A program made the position numbers and the translations under genes. From assembly GCF_000381885.1 (NCBI RefSeq), contig NZ_KB907212.1, positions 1 through 64,000 on the forward strand: DNA of 64,000 bases, given 5' to 3'. This document shows, piece after piece, positions 23,674 to 32,980 of this stretch (positions are counted from its first letter, which is position 1; each line of letters opens with the position of its first letter). The notes beneath the pieces were generated by a model. That model did no database searches and was not told the origin of the DNA. It saw only the letters and a program-made list of their open reading frames with translations. This DNA comes from Actinomadura atramentaria DSM 43919. Lineage in GTDB: Bacteria; Actinomycetota; Actinomycetes; Streptosporangiales; Streptosporangiaceae.

Positions 23674-25491
23674 CTACGGGTGGCGGAACCCGCCGTTCCC
23701 GCCCGGGTTCCCCGGCAGGCCCGGAGACGTCGGCGGCTGCTCGGTCTGCTGCGGCACCACCATGATCGTCACCGACTCGCCCGGCGTCGCCTGCGAACCG
23801 GGCGGCGAGTTCTGCTGCCACACCCAGCCCGGCTGCACGTTCGTGCCCTCCGGCGGCGCGGCCTCCTGGACGTCGCACTTGAGGCCGAGCGACTTGAGCT
23901 GCGTGCAGGCCGTCTTCTGGCTGCGGTTCGTCAGCTCGGGAATCGTCACCAGGTTCGCGCCCGACGAGACGTACATCGTCACCGTCGCGCCCTTCTTGGC
24001 CTTCGACCCGCCCGTCGGGTCGGTGCGGATCACCGAGCCCTGCTGGACGCTGTTGGACTTCTCCTGCTTGATCTCGACCTCGAAGCCCTTGGCCTCCAGC
24101 ATCTGCTGCGCCGTCGCCGAGGACTGGCCCCGGACGCTCGGGACCTCCACCTCCTCGGGCGGCTTCGGCCCCCGCGACACCGTCAGCGTGACCTCGGTGC
24201 TCTTGTCGACCTGCGTGGTCGCGGCCGGGTCGCTGTCGATGACCTTGCCCTTGTCGACGTCGCTGCTGTACTCGCGCTTCACGTCGGCCGCGACGCGCAG
24301 CCCCGCGCGCTCCAGCTCGGCCTTGGCCTCGGCGACCGTCATGTCGGCGACGGCCGGGACGGCGACCTTCGTCGGCTCGTCCGGCCCGCCGCTGGACAGC
24401 AGCAGCCCGATCGCCGCCGCGGCCGCGATCACGACGACGGCGACGGCGACCCAGATCGCCGCCTTCTTGCCGTTGCCGCCGCGCTCGGGCTCGTCGTCGT
24501 AGCGGACGGGCGGCAGGTCGTCGTACCCGGTGTGCGCCGGGCGCTGCATCTGCGTCCGGCCCGGCCCGCCCGGCACCCCGCCCATGACCTGCGTCGCGGG
24601 CGGGTGCTGCGCGCCCATCATCATCGTGGACGCCGCCGTGGACGCGACCGGCTGCCCGTGCAGGACGCGCTGGATCTCCTGCCGGAACTCCGTCGCCGTC
24701 TGGTACCGGTGGTCGGCGTCCTTCGCCATCGCCTTGAGGACGATCGCGTCCGCCCACTGCGGGATGTTCGGGTCGATCTGCGACGGCGGGACGGGCTCCT
24801 CCCGCACGTGCTGGTACGCGATGGCGACCGGCGAGTCGCCGGTGAACGGCGGCCGCCCGGTCAGCAGCTCGTACAGCACGCACCCGGTGGAGTAGATGTC
24901 GCTGCGGGTGTCGACCCGCTCGCCCCGCGCCTGCTCCGGCGACAGGTACTGCGCGGTGCCGATGACCTGCGCGGTCTGCGTCATCGTCGAGGCCGAGTCC
25001 GCCATCGCGCGCGCGATGCCGAAGTCCATGACCTTGACCTCGTGCTGCCGCGTCAGCATGACGTTCGCCGGCTTGATGTCCCGGTGGACGATGCCCGCGC
25101 GGTGGCTGTAGTCCAGCGCGCGCAGGATGCCGTCGGTGATCTCCAGGGCCTTCTCCGGCCGCAGCGCGCGGTTCTCCCGCAGGAGGTCGCGCAGCGTGCT
25201 GCCGTCCACGTACTCCATGACGATGTACGGGATGGAGTTGTCCCCGATCATGTCCTCGCCGGTGTCGTACACGGCGATGACCGACGGGTGGTTCAGCGAG
25301 GCGGCCGACTGGGCCTCCCGCCGGAACCGCTCCTGGAACGTGGGGTCGCGGGCGAGGTCGGACCGCAGGGTCTTGATCGCCACCACTCGATCGAGGCGCA
25401 GGTCGCGCGCGCGGTACACCTCGGCCATGCCACCGCGTCCGATGACGGTGTCGAGCTCGTACCGGCCGCCGAGCAGCCGAGGTTGACTCAT
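23674..25491 (-). CDS. pknB: Membrane Ser/Thr protein kinase with PASTA domains
   Basis: 605 residues. The kinase domain runs from about 9 to 275: glycine loop IGRGGMAEVYRARD, VAIKTLR, catalytic HRDIKPANVM, DFGIARA, activation loop with TMTQTAQVIGTAQYLSPEQA. A juxtamembrane segment leads to one membrane helix near 350-370 (AAIWVAVAVVVIAAAAAIGL). The exterior has three PASTA repeats (starting AVPAVADMTVAEAKAEL, VEVPSVRGQSSATAQQML, VTIPELTNRSQKTACTQL) and a Pro/Gly tail. PASTA modules sense muropeptides or lipid II, and the kinase controls growth and division. Three modules is one fewer than M. tuberculosis PknB. Last gene of the leftward operon. Confidence 0.95.
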   Translation of the reverse strand: MSQPRLLGGRYELDTVIGRGGMAEVYRARDLRLDRVVAIKTLRSDLARDPTFQERFRREAQSAASLNHPSVIAVYDTGEDMIGDNSIPYIVMEYVDGSTLRDLLRENRALRPEKALEITDGILRALDYSHRAGIVHRDIKPANVMLTRQHEVKVMDFGIARAMADSASTMTQTAQVIGTAQYLSPEQARGERVDTRSDIYSTGCVLYELLTGRPPFTGDSPVAIAYQHVREEPVPPSQIDPNIPQWADAIVLKAMAKDADHRYQTATEFRQEIQRVLHGQPVASTAASTMMMGAQHPPATQVMGGVPGGPGRTQMQRPAHTGYDDLPPVRYDDEPERGGNGKKAAIWVAVAVVVIAAAAAIGLLLSSGGPDEPTKVAVPAVADMTVAEAKAELERAGLRVAADVKREYSSDVDKGKVIDSDPAATTQVDKSTEVTLTVSRGPKPPEEVEVPSVRGQSSATAQQMLEAKGFEVEIKQEKSNSVQQGSVIRTDPTGGSKAKKGATVTMYVSSGANLVTIPELTNRSQKTACTQLKSLGLKCDVQEAAPPEGTNVQPGWVWQQNSPPGSQATPGESVTIMVVPQQTEQPPTSPGLPGNPGGNGGFRHP

Positions 25492-25513
25492 ATCCGATCT
25501 TTCCCTCGTACCT

Positions 25514-26854
25514 CTACGCCTGATCCTCCGAACCTAGCTCCCCGCTCCGGGTGGGCGAGGGAGACGGGCTCCGAGTTGACGGAGTCGTGGTCGTCTCCGT
25601 CGGGGTGGGTGTCGTTCCCGGGGCGGTGGGCGTCGCCCCCGGGCTGGTCGTGGTCGATCGCGGTCGGGGCGAAGCGCTCGCGCCGGGCGACGTCCTCGTC
25701 GGGGCCGGGCGGGCACGCCGGGTCGGCGGGTTCGGTTCCGGTGGCGCCGAGGGTACCCGTGCGCGCGGCGGCCGGAGCGCCGGGGTGGCCGGTTCGGGCT
25801 CCGCCGACGTCGAAGGGGCCGCCGACGTGCTCGGCGTTCCCGAGTCCCCGACGAGCCCGGCCGAGATCGGGCCGCTCAGCATGGACCCGGCCGCCACGGC
25901 GGCGAGCACGGTCGCGCCGGCGGCGACCGGCAGCGGGCCGGGCACGGCGCGCCGGCGCCGGGCCTTCCTCGGGGTGAGGGTATCCGGTGCGGTCTCTCCG
26001 TCAAATCGCGGCCGGGGGACGCGCGGCGCGTCCGGGTGCGGCGCGCCGCCCCGCAGCCGCCGGAGCCGCCGCGCGACGAGCGCCGCGCCGGCCGGGCGCG
26101 CCGCGGGGTCCTTGGCCAGCAGTTCGGCGACGAGCGCGCGCACCGGCGCGGGGACGTGCGGCGGCAGCTCGGGCGGTTCCTCCTGCACGTGCCGGTACGC
26201 GATGGCGACCGGCGTGTCCCCGTCGAACGGCGGCATTCCGGTCAGGCACTCGTACGCGACGACGCCCAGCGCGTAGAGATCGGACGCGGGCGTCGCCCGG
26301 CCGCCCGACGCCTGCTCGGGCGACAGGTACAGCGCGGTGCCCATCACGACGCCGCTCTGCGTGTCGGACATCCCCGCAGGCCCGCGCGCGATGCCGAAGT
26401 CGGTGATCTTGACGGTGCCGTCCGGGCCGACCATCAGGTTCGCGGGCTTGACGTCCCGGTGGACGATCCCGGCGGCGTGCGCGGCGGCCAGCGCGTCCGC
26501 CGCCTGCGCGAGCACGTCCAGCGCCGCCGCCACCGGCAGCCCGCCGCGCCGCGCGAGGACCGCCGCCAGCGGCTCCCCCGCCAGCAGTTCCATCACCAGG
26601 TAGGGGCGGCCGTCGTGCTCGCCGGTGTCGAAGACCTGCGCGATGGCGCCGTGCCGCAGCGCCGCCGCGAACCGCGCCTCGGCCGCGAACCGCGCGCCCG
26701 CCGCCGGGTCCAGCGCGAACGCCGGACGCGGCAGCTTCACCGCGACGTCCCGGGCGAGCGCGTCGTCGCGGGCCCGCCAGACCTCGCCCATCCCACCGGT
26801 CGCCAGCCGGTCCAGCAGCCGGTACCGGTCGTTCAGGACGAGGCCGGGCGTCAC
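25514..26854 (-). CDS. pknA: Ser/Thr protein kinase, PknA position
   Basis: 446 residues from GTG 26854, overlapping the pbpA stop as GTGA. The kinase domain covers about 9-265: LATGGMGEVWRARD, VAVKLPR, VHRDVKPANLMVG, DFGIARGPAG, GTALYLSPEQASGG. After a basic stretch (TPRKARRRRAVPG) comes a single membrane helix near 315-335, then an outer Ser/Thr/Pro/Glu-rich, probably disordered tail of about 110 residues without PASTA modules. That is the PknA architecture. With PknB it phosphorylates cell-division and wall-synthesis proteins. The tail is longer than in mycobacteria. Confidence 0.92.
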   Translation of the reverse strand: MTPGLVLNDRYRLLDRLATGGMGEVWRARDDALARDVAVKLPRPAFALDPAAGARFAAEARFAAALRHGAIAQVFDTGEHDGRPYLVMELLAGEPLAAVLARRGGLPVAAALDVLAQAADALAAAHAAGIVHRDVKPANLMVGPDGTVKITDFGIARGPAGMSDTQSGVVMGTALYLSPEQASGGRATPASDLYALGVVAYECLTGMPPFDGDTPVAIAYRHVQEEPPELPPHVPAPVRALVAELLAKDPAARPAGAALVARRLRRLRGGAPHPDAPRVPRPRFDGETAPDTLTPRKARRRRAVPGPLPVAAGATVLAAVAAGSMLSGPISAGLVGDSGTPSTSAAPSTSAEPEPATPALRPPRARVPSAPPEPNPPTRRARPAPTRTSPGASASPRPRSTTTSPGATPTAPGTTPTPTETTTTPSTRSPSPSPTRSGELGSEDQA

Positions 26855-28323
26855 TTCCGCACCTGAGCCAGGATCTGCGCGGCGAGCGGACCCGCGCCCG
26901 ACGCGCCGTCGCCCGTGCCCTCGGTCACGACCGCGAACGCGTAGCGCGGGTTGTTCATCGGGCTGAACCCGACGAACCAGCGGGCGTTGGGGATGCCCGC
27001 GCCCTGCTCCGCGGTGCCCGTCTTGCCCGCGATGCCCTGGCCGATGAGGTTCTTGGCGGTGCCCTCGTTGACGACGGCGCGCATCATGTCCTCGAGCTGG
27101 TCGGCGGTGCCGGACTTCATCGCCTGCGAGAACAGCTTCGGGTCGGCCTGGTACACCGTGGACTGGTCCTTGGTGGTCACCTTCTGCACCAGGTACGGCT
27201 GCATGATCTTGCCCTTGTTGGCGACGGCCGCCGCGACCATCGCCATCTGCAGCGGCGTGGCGCGCACGTTCTCCTGGCCGATGCCGGAGCGGGCGGTGCC
27301 GTCCTTGCCGGTGTCCACCTTGTTGCCGTCCGCGCCGACGAACGAGATCGGGACGTCGCTCTCGGCGGGCTTCAGCATCGGCTCGATGTTCCACTTGCGG
27401 TTGAACCCGAACTTGCTGGACTCGTCGTGGAGCTTCTGGATGCCCGCGTCCAGCGCGATCCGGCCGAACGCGGTGTTGCAGGACTCGGCGAACGCGCCGA
27501 GCATCGGCGCGGTGCCGCCGCAGCTCCCCGAGTCGTGGGAGTTCGGCAGCGACTTGCCGGACTCGGGCAGGATCAGCGGCCCGGTGTTCACCGGCGTCGA
27601 GCTGGACATGCCGAGGTCGTCCATCGCCATCGCCGCGACGACCGTCTTGAACGACGAGCCGGGCGGGAACGTCTGGCTCATCCCGTTGTCGATCAGCGGC
27701 TGGATGACGCCGCGCATCCCGTCGAGCTGCTGGAGCTTCTTGGCGCCCTGCTCGCCCGTCTGCGGGGCGACGTCGTTGGGGTCGTACGAGCTGGACGAGG
27801 ACAGCACCTTCACCGCGCCCGTCTTCACGTCGATCACCGCGGCCCCGGCGCGGCGGCTCGTGTTGTTCTTCAGCAGCCGGTACGCCAGCCGCTGCGCGGC
27901 CGGGTCGATCGACAGCTCGACGTTCGCTCCCTCGGGCTTCTTGCCGATGAACATGTCGAACCAGCGCTGGTGCGTGATGCGCTTGTCCGTGCCGCTGAGC
28001 AGCGCGTTGTAGGCCAGCTCGACCTTCGACGCGCCGCCGTTGAAGTACCCGGTGACGGGGGAGAACACCATGCCGTCCACGTACTTGCGGCCGTACTTGG
28101 GGTTGTCCTTGCCCGTCGGGTACGAGCTGGCCAGCACCTCGCCGGACGCGGTGATCTGCCCGCGCGGGTTGTTGAACACGTTGAGGTACTGGCGCGTGTT
28201 GGCCGAGTCGGTGCGCAGTTTCTCCGCCTGGGAGCCCTGCACGTAGTTGACCTGGACCATCAGGCCGAAGAACAGCAGCATCCCGAAGATCGCCACTCGG
28301 CGGATCGGCTTGTCCATGTTCAC
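26851..28323 (-). CDS. pbpA: Class B penicillin-binding protein (D,D-transpeptidase)
   Basis: 490 residues from GTG 28323, with GAGGTGA upstream inside the end of rodA. An N-terminal membrane anchor (IRRVAIFGMLLFFGLMVQV) precedes the PBP dimer region (NPRGQITASGEVLASS) and the transpeptidase domain. The active-site motifs are SSFK (PPGSSFKTVV), SCN (AESCNTAFGR) and KTG (IAGKTGTAEQ). It crosslinks peptidoglycan in partnership with the SEDS glycosyltransferase encoded just upstream. A short extracellular length without PASTA modules fits PbpA rather than FtsI. Confidence 0.95.
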   Translation of the reverse strand: MNMDKPIRRVAIFGMLLFFGLMVQVNYVQGSQAEKLRTDSANTRQYLNVFNNPRGQITASGEVLASSYPTGKDNPKYGRKYVDGMVFSPVTGYFNGGASKVELAYNALLSGTDKRITHQRWFDMFIGKKPEGANVELSIDPAAQRLAYRLLKNNTSRRAGAAVIDVKTGAVKVLSSSSSYDPNDVAPQTGEQGAKKLQQLDGMRGVIQPLIDNGMSQTFPPGSSFKTVVAAMAMDDLGMSSSTPVNTGPLILPESGKSLPNSHDSGSCGGTAPMLGAFAESCNTAFGRIALDAGIQKLHDESSKFGFNRKWNIEPMLKPAESDVPISFVGADGNKVDTGKDGTARSGIGQENVRATPLQMAMVAAAVANKGKIMQPYLVQKVTTKDQSTVYQADPKLFSQAMKSGTADQLEDMMRAVVNEGTAKNLIGQGIAGKTGTAEQGAGIPNARWFVGFSPMNNPRYAFAVVTEGTGDGASGAGPLAAQILAQVRK

Positions 28324-28333
28324 GGCGCGGGGG

Positions 28334-29920
28334 TCACCTCGTGCTCACGATCTGGGTCATCCCCTCGTCCTGGATGGCCTGCGGCGCGGGCTTGCGCGCG
28401 TCGTGGCTCATCCGGACGAGGATGGCGATCAGAATCCAGTTGGCCATCAGCGACGAACCGCCCTGGGACAGGAACGGCGTGGTGAGACCGGTCAGGGGGA
28501 TCAGTTTCGTGACGCCGCCGACGATGACGAACACCTGCAGCGCCACCACGAACGAGACTCCGCCCGCGAAGAGTTTCAGGAACGGATCTCGCGCGGCGAC
28601 CGCCGTCTTCATGCCGCGTTGGACGATCAGCGCGTAGACGAGCAGGATCGCCATCAGGCCGGTCAGGCCCAACTCCTCGCCCATCGAGTCGAAGATGAAG
28701 TCGCTGAACGACAGCGGCGTCCGCCACGGCTCGCCCTGGCCGAGGCCGGTGCCGAGCACGCCGCCCTCGCCGAGCGCGAACATGCCCTTCATGAGCTGGG
28801 CGCTGTCGGAGTACTCGCCGCCGAGCTTGTCGCAGGCGGTGAACCCGGGGTACGAGCTGCCCGCCGCCTTCGCCTGCTTGTAGAGGTCGGTGTCGGGGTT
28901 GACCGGCACGACCTTGCCGCTGTCGAGCAGGCAGCCGCCGTCGAAGTACGGCTTGGGGTTCTGCCAGATGTCGATGCGCTGGTTGACGTGCCCCATGAAC
29001 GGGAGCTGCGTCGCGACGAACACGCCGACCGCCAGCAGCCCGAGCCCGATGACGACCCACGACACGCGCTGCGTCGCGATGTAGAGCATCGAGATGAACA
29101 GGCCGAAGTACAGCAGCGCGGTGCCGAGGTCCTTCTGCATGAACAGCACGCCGAGCGAGAAGAACCAGATCACCAGGATCGGGCCGAGGTCGCGGGCGCG
29201 CGGCAGGCTGATCGGGCCGACCTTCTTGCCGATCAGCGACATCGCCTGCCGCTTGTTCACCAGGTACCCGGCGAAGAACACGACCAGCAGCAGCTTGGCG
29301 AACTCGCCCGGCTGCACCGAGAACCCGGCGACGCGAATCCACACCCGCGCGCCGTTGATGGACGCGCCGATGCCGGGGACGATCGGCAGCAGCAGCAGGA
29401 TGATCGCGCCGAGGCCGATGATGTACGTGTAGCGCTGCGCCGTCTTCGGGGTGAACGAGAACTTCGCGTCCGGCCGGTCGGTGTCGCGCATGATGAGCAC
29501 CGCGGTCACGAACAGCGCGATGCCCACGAACGTCCACATGAGCTGGCCGCCGGCGTTGGCCTCGTCGGAGATCAGCTTCTTGCCGGCCATCTCCGCGACC
29601 TTGTGGTCGCGGCTGGTGTCCAGGTCCAGCCGGTAGATCATCGCCAGGCCGAGGCCGTTCAGCGCGACGGCCAGCGGCAGCAGCAGCGGGTCCGCGTACG
29701 GCGCGAACTTCGCCTGCACCACGTACGCGGCCATCGCCAGGACCACCAGGCCGCCGCCGTAGACGAACAGCCCGCTCGGGATGTTCCCGTCGCGGGCCAG
29801 TCCGACCTCCGCGAACGCCGACAGCGTCAGCACCATCGCGAACGCCAGCAGCGCCAGCGACGCGGCGTTGCGCCGCTGGTAGGGCAGGTACGCGCGGATC
29901 TGGTCGCCGAGCGAGTTCAT
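28334..29920 (-). CDS. rodA: SEDS peptidoglycan glycosyltransferase (RodA/FtsW/SpoVE)
   Basis: 528 residues with about ten to twelve membrane helices. SEDS signatures are RVWIRVAGFSVQPGEFAKLL (substrate-binding and catalytic Gly-Glu-Phe region), DLGTALLYFGLFISMLYIAT and the C-terminal GLTTPFLSQGGSSLMANWIL. A large loop (about 300-360) contains the catalytic-site region typical of actinobacterial RodA. It polymerises lipid II into glycan strands together with PbpA. The ATG directly follows the TAG of pstP (TAGATG). A longer N-terminal hydrophobic part than in E. coli RodA is normal for this group. Confidence 0.95.
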   Translation of the reverse strand: MNSLGDQIRAYLPYQRRNAASLALLAFAMVLTLSAFAEVGLARDGNIPSGLFVYGGGLVVLAMAAYVVQAKFAPYADPLLLPLAVALNGLGLAMIYRLDLDTSRDHKVAEMAGKKLISDEANAGGQLMWTFVGIALFVTAVLIMRDTDRPDAKFSFTPKTAQRYTYIIGLGAIILLLLPIVPGIGASINGARVWIRVAGFSVQPGEFAKLLLVVFFAGYLVNKRQAMSLIGKKVGPISLPRARDLGPILVIWFFSLGVLFMQKDLGTALLYFGLFISMLYIATQRVSWVVIGLGLLAVGVFVATQLPFMGHVNQRIDIWQNPKPYFDGGCLLDSGKVVPVNPDTDLYKQAKAAGSSYPGFTACDKLGGEYSDSAQLMKGMFALGEGGVLGTGLGQGEPWRTPLSFSDFIFDSMGEELGLTGLMAILLVYALIVQRGMKTAVAARDPFLKLFAGGVSFVVALQVFVIVGGVTKLIPLTGLTTPFLSQGGSSLMANWILIAILVRMSHDARKPAPQAIQDEGMTQIVSTR

Positions 29921-31459
29921 CTACGACTTACCCCCGCCCGGGCAGTCCTTCAGGGACGGGGACGAGGACTTGCACTCGTCCCGGTGCTTCGCCAGCTCCG
30001 CCAGCTTCGCGCGGGCCTCCTCGCCGCTGGTGAACTGCAGCTTGCCGCCCCGGACCGCGTCCGCGTCTCCCTTCGGCAGGTCCGCCAGCTCGATGCCGCC
30101 GTCCTGGACCTTCTTCTCCTGGCAGTTCTGCTGCTTGCGGCCCCGCACGACGACGACCTTGCCGCCGTCGTCGACGATCGCGTGGCGGCACACGGCCTGG
30201 CGCAGCTCCTCCAGCGCGGCCGGGCCCTTCACCGTGTACTTGGACTTCACGGCCTGCTGCCGGTCCTGCGGGAGGTCGGCCACCGCGATCGGCGGACGGG
30301 GCTGCTCGGACGCCTTGGACCACAGGCCGGGGAACTGCTGCGTCGTGCCGCGGTACAGCACCACGACGCCCTTGTCCTCGCCGACGAAGTAGCCGCTGCG
30401 GATGTTGAGGACGGTGAACGTGCCGACCGCCGCGATGCCGACGACGACCACGCCGAGCATGACGATCAGCCACGTCCAGCGGCGCGGCGCGCGGCCCCGC
30501 CCGGCGCGGGACGGCCGCTGCGGAATCCCGTCCGGCATCGTCACGCCGGGCGGCGGCGCGGCGGGCGCGGGCGGCGGGTCGTCCACCGCCACCGGCGGCT
30601 GCGGCATCGTGTCGCGGAGCTGCGCCGCGCGGGACGCGGGCGTGTCCGGCGGCGGCGTCGCGCCGCCGAGGTCCGGCGCCGCGGCCGCCGCGGCCGCGCC
30701 GACCGCCTGGCCCGCCGCCGCGCGCGGCTGCTGCTGGCCGAGCTCCACGACGTCCGCGACGACGCAGGTGATGTTGTCGGGGCCGCCGCCCCGGTTCGCG
30801 AGGTCGATGAGCTGGCGGACGGCCTGCTCGGGCTCCGCCGAGTCCGTCAGGACCTGGAAGATCGTCTCGGCGGTCACGACGCCGGACAGGCCGTCGCTGC
30901 ACAGCAGGTAGCGGTCGCCGATGCGGCCCTCGCGCAGCGACAGGTCCGGGTCGACCTCGCCGCGGCCGTCCAGCGCGCGCAGCAGCAGCGAGCGCTGCGG
31001 GTGCGACGCGGCCTCGTCCGGGCTGATCCGGCCCTCGTCCACCAGCGACTGCACGAGCGTGTGGTCGTGCGTGATCTGGTAGAGGCTGCCGTCGCGCAGC
31101 AGGTAGGCGCGCGAGTCCCCGATGTGGACGAGCGCGACCTGGTCGTCGGCCCACAGCATCGCGGTGAGCGTCGTGCCCATGCCCTGCAGCGACGGGTCGG
31201 ACTCGACGATCCGGTGCAGATTGTCGTTGGCCGTCCGTACCGTGTTCTCCAGCGCCGCCAGCAGCTCGGCGGCGGGCAGCCGCGTGTCGAGCTTGCGCAG
31301 CGCCTCGATGGCGGCGGCGCTCGCGATCTCGCCGCCGACGTGGCCGCCCATGCCGTCCGCCACGGCCAGCAGGTACGAGCCGGCGTACGCCGAGTCCTCG
31401 TTGCCCTCGCGCAGCATGCCCACGTCGGACCGCGCGGCGTACCGGATTCCGAGCGTCAT
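29921..31459 (-). CDS. pstP: PP2C-type Ser/Thr protein phosphatase
   Basis: 512 residues from ATG 31459, overlapping fhaB as ATGA. The N-terminal 240 residues are the PPM phosphatase: RSDVGMLREGNEDSAYAG, VADGMGGHVGGEIAS (metal Asp), LVHIGDSRAYLLRDG, LLCSDGLSGVV and GGPDNITCVVADV. A proline/alanine linker, a membrane helix near 327-350 (WTWLIVMLGVVVVGIAAVGT) and an extracytoplasmic domain of about 160 residues with cysteines follow. It reverses phosphorylation by PknA and PknB. The extracellular part, typical of PstP, may sense wall or redox signals. Confidence 0.95.
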   Translation of the reverse strand: MTLGIRYAARSDVGMLREGNEDSAYAGSYLLAVADGMGGHVGGEIASAAAIEALRKLDTRLPAAELLAALENTVRTANDNLHRIVESDPSLQGMGTTLTAMLWADDQVALVHIGDSRAYLLRDGSLYQITHDHTLVQSLVDEGRISPDEAASHPQRSLLLRALDGRGEVDPDLSLREGRIGDRYLLCSDGLSGVVTAETIFQVLTDSAEPEQAVRQLIDLANRGGGPDNITCVVADVVELGQQQPRAAAGQAVGAAAAAAAPDLGGATPPPDTPASRAAQLRDTMPQPPVAVDDPPPAPAAPPPGVTMPDGIPQRPSRAGRGRAPRRWTWLIVMLGVVVVGIAAVGTFTVLNIRSGYFVGEDKGVVVLYRGTTQQFPGLWSKASEQPRPPIAVADLPQDRQQAVKSKYTVKGPAALEELRQAVCRHAIVDDGGKVVVVRGRKQQNCQEKKVQDGGIELADLPKGDADAVRGGKLQFTSGEEARAKLAELAKHRDECKSSSPSLKDCPGGGKS

Positions 31460-31950
31460 TTGCGCAGCTCGATCACGGTCTTGCCGATGCGCACGGGGAC
31501 GCCCGGCGGGATCGGCATCGGCCGCGTCACCTTCGTGCGGCCCAGATACGTTCCGTTGGTCGAACCGAGATCTTCCACGATCCACTGACCGTTCTGCGCG
31601 TAAAGACGGGCATGTCGGCTCGAAGCGTAGTCGTCGGTCACCATCAGCGTCGCGTCGTGCGCGCGCCCGATGGTGATCGGCGCGTCGGTGAGGTTGATGA
31701 CGGTCCCCGACCGCTCACCCTGCACCACGACCAGCTTGGTCGGCGCGTTGCCGCCGCCGCGCGGCGTCCGGGGGGGCTTGGGCGCGCGCGGCGCCTTCTG
31801 GGGCCGCGGCGCGGCCGCCCGCTCGGCGGCCTTCGTCGCGGCCTTCGAGCCGAACAGGTCGGCCCGGATCACGCCGACGGCCGCGATGACGAACAGCCAG
31901 AGCACCGCGAGGAACGCCAGCTTGATCAGCGTGAGGGTGAATTCGGACAT
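31456..31950 (-). CDS. fhaB: FHA-domain membrane protein
   Basis: 164 residues. One N-terminal membrane helix (LTLIKLAFLAVLWLFVIAAV) is followed by a basic, Pro/Ala-rich linker (about 35-68) and an FHA domain at about 70-164. The phosphothreonine pocket is intact: ITIGRAHDATL, SSRHARLY, DLGSTNGTYLGR. Corresponds to mycobacterial FhaB/FipA, which binds phosphorylated division proteins. The RADLFGSK junction after the helix is highly conserved in actinomycetes. Overlaps pstP by four bases. Confidence 0.94.
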   Translation of the reverse strand: MSEFTLTLIKLAFLAVLWLFVIAAVGVIRADLFGSKAATKAAERAAAPRPQKAPRAPKPPRTPRGGGNAPTKLVVVQGERSGTVINLTDAPITIGRAHDATLMVTDDYASSRHARLYAQNGQWIVEDLGSTNGTYLGRTKVTRPMPIPPGVPVRIGKTVIELRK

Positions 31951-31961
31951 CGGAGTGGGGG

Positions 31962-32717
31962 TTACTCCCTATCGCGGCGGAAGACCAGGGTCGTCCGGCC
32001 CATCGTGACCCGCGACCCGTCGACGAGCGTGACCCGCCGGATCGGTTGTCCGTTCACGAAGGAACCGTTGGTCGACCCTAGATCCACGAGGACGATTTCG
32101 GGGCCTTCTACGCGTATCTCGGCATGATGCCGTGATACTCCGGGATCGACCAGTCTCAGGTCGCAGTCGGTGCCGCGGCCGAGCAGCGTCACGGGCGTCG
32201 CGATCTCGTACGTGCGCTGCGTCGCGTCGGCCCCCTCCACCGCCGTCGTGACCAGCAGCCGCGGGTGCCCCCCGAACGCGCCGCCGCGGCCGCCCTGCGG
32301 GACGTCGCTCACCGGCTGGCGGATCTCGCCGCCCTCGACCGTCGAGCCGCGGATCACGCCCGAGCGGATGCGGAACATGCCCGTGGCGAGATCGCCCGCG
32401 TTCTCGAACCTGACGCGCACCGGCCCCACGAAGGAATACCCCTGCTCCTTCGCGTACTCCCGCGCGAGATTCGCCAGCTCCTGGCTCAGGCTGTCGGCGT
32501 AGACCTGCAGCCGCTGCCCGTCCTGCTGGGAGATCTCGACGACGAAGTCGTTCGGCACCAGCGTCCGGCCCTGTGCCACGATCGCGGCCCGATCGTCCAT
32601 CTCGCGCTGCACAGCACTGGCCACCTCGACCGGCTGGAGCTCGGACTTGAAGACACGAGCGAAGGTCCCTTCGACCATGCCCTCCAGCCGTCGCTCGAAG
32701 CGCTGAATGACGCCCAC
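31962..32717 (-). CDS. fhaA: DUF3662/FHA-domain protein
   Basis: 251 residues from GTG 32717, preceded by GGGAGGT. The N-terminal DUF3662 module (VGVIQRFERRLEGMVEGTFA, then LQPVEVASAVQREMDDRAAI, LVPNDFVVEIS, ANLAREYAKEQGYSFVGPVR) is followed by a short Gly/Gln linker and a C-terminal FHA domain with VTLLGRGTDCDLRL, VSRHHAEIR and LVDLGSTNGSFVNG. FhaA is a PknB substrate and binds phosphorylated MviN in mycobacteria. The linker is much shorter than in M. tuberculosis FhaA (about 527 residues), as is usual for this lineage. First gene of the leftward operon. Confidence 0.94.
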   Translation of the reverse strand: MGVIQRFERRLEGMVEGTFARVFKSELQPVEVASAVQREMDDRAAIVAQGRTLVPNDFVVEISQQDGQRLQVYADSLSQELANLAREYAKEQGYSFVGPVRVRFENAGDLATGMFRIRSGVIRGSTVEGGEIRQPVSDVPQGGRGGAFGGHPRLLVTTAVEGADATQRTYEIATPVTLLGRGTDCDLRLVDPGVSRHHAEIRVEGPEIVLVDLGSTNGSFVNGQPIRRVTLVDGSRVTMGRTTLVFRRDRE

Positions 32718-32843
32718 GGGCACCTCCCTTCCCCACTGGTAGACGATCGTATAGGTGCGAAGGTTCTCCCGAGGTACACGGATACCTATCCACTCCACGG
32801 CCCGTGCTAGTCTCTTCGAGCACCCCCCAGGGGGCCGACACTC

Positions 32844-32926
32844 GGGCGAGTGGCGGAACGGCAGACGCGCACGGTTCAGGTCCGTGTGTCCGAAAGGATG
32901 TGAGGGTTCAAATCCCTCCTCGCCCA
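32844..32926 (+). tRNA. tRNA-Leu (CAG anticodon)
   Basis: 83 nt class II tRNA. The acceptor stem is GGGCGAG/CTCGCCC, the anticodon arm CACGG-TTCAGGT-CCGTG gives anticodon CAG, the long variable arm is TGTCCGAAAGGATG, and the T-arm GAGGGTTCAAATCCCTC. The 3' CCA is not fully encoded (discriminator A then CTT). It reads CUG, the dominant Leu codon in this genome. Confidence 0.97.
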
Positions 32927-32944
32927 CTTCTTCTGGAACATCAC

Positions 32945-32978
32945 GACGCGACCCGCGATGAACGCGGGTCGCGTCTTT
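32945..32978. terminator. Strong terminator between tRNA-Leu and dapA
   Basis: A perfect 13-bp stem (arm GACGCGACCCGCG) with loop ATGAA is followed by TTT. It ends tRNA-Leu transcription on the + strand; the same stem serves the leftward dapA gene, whose stop is at 32981. Confidence 0.9.
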
Positions 32979-32980
32979 CG

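Noticed and set aside
28247..31588. 1113-codon open frame on the plus strand
   Set aside because: Exactly antisense to rodA and pstP, rich in Arg, His, Gln and Asp (mirror of Leu, Val and Ala codons). A typical shadow frame in high-GC DNA.
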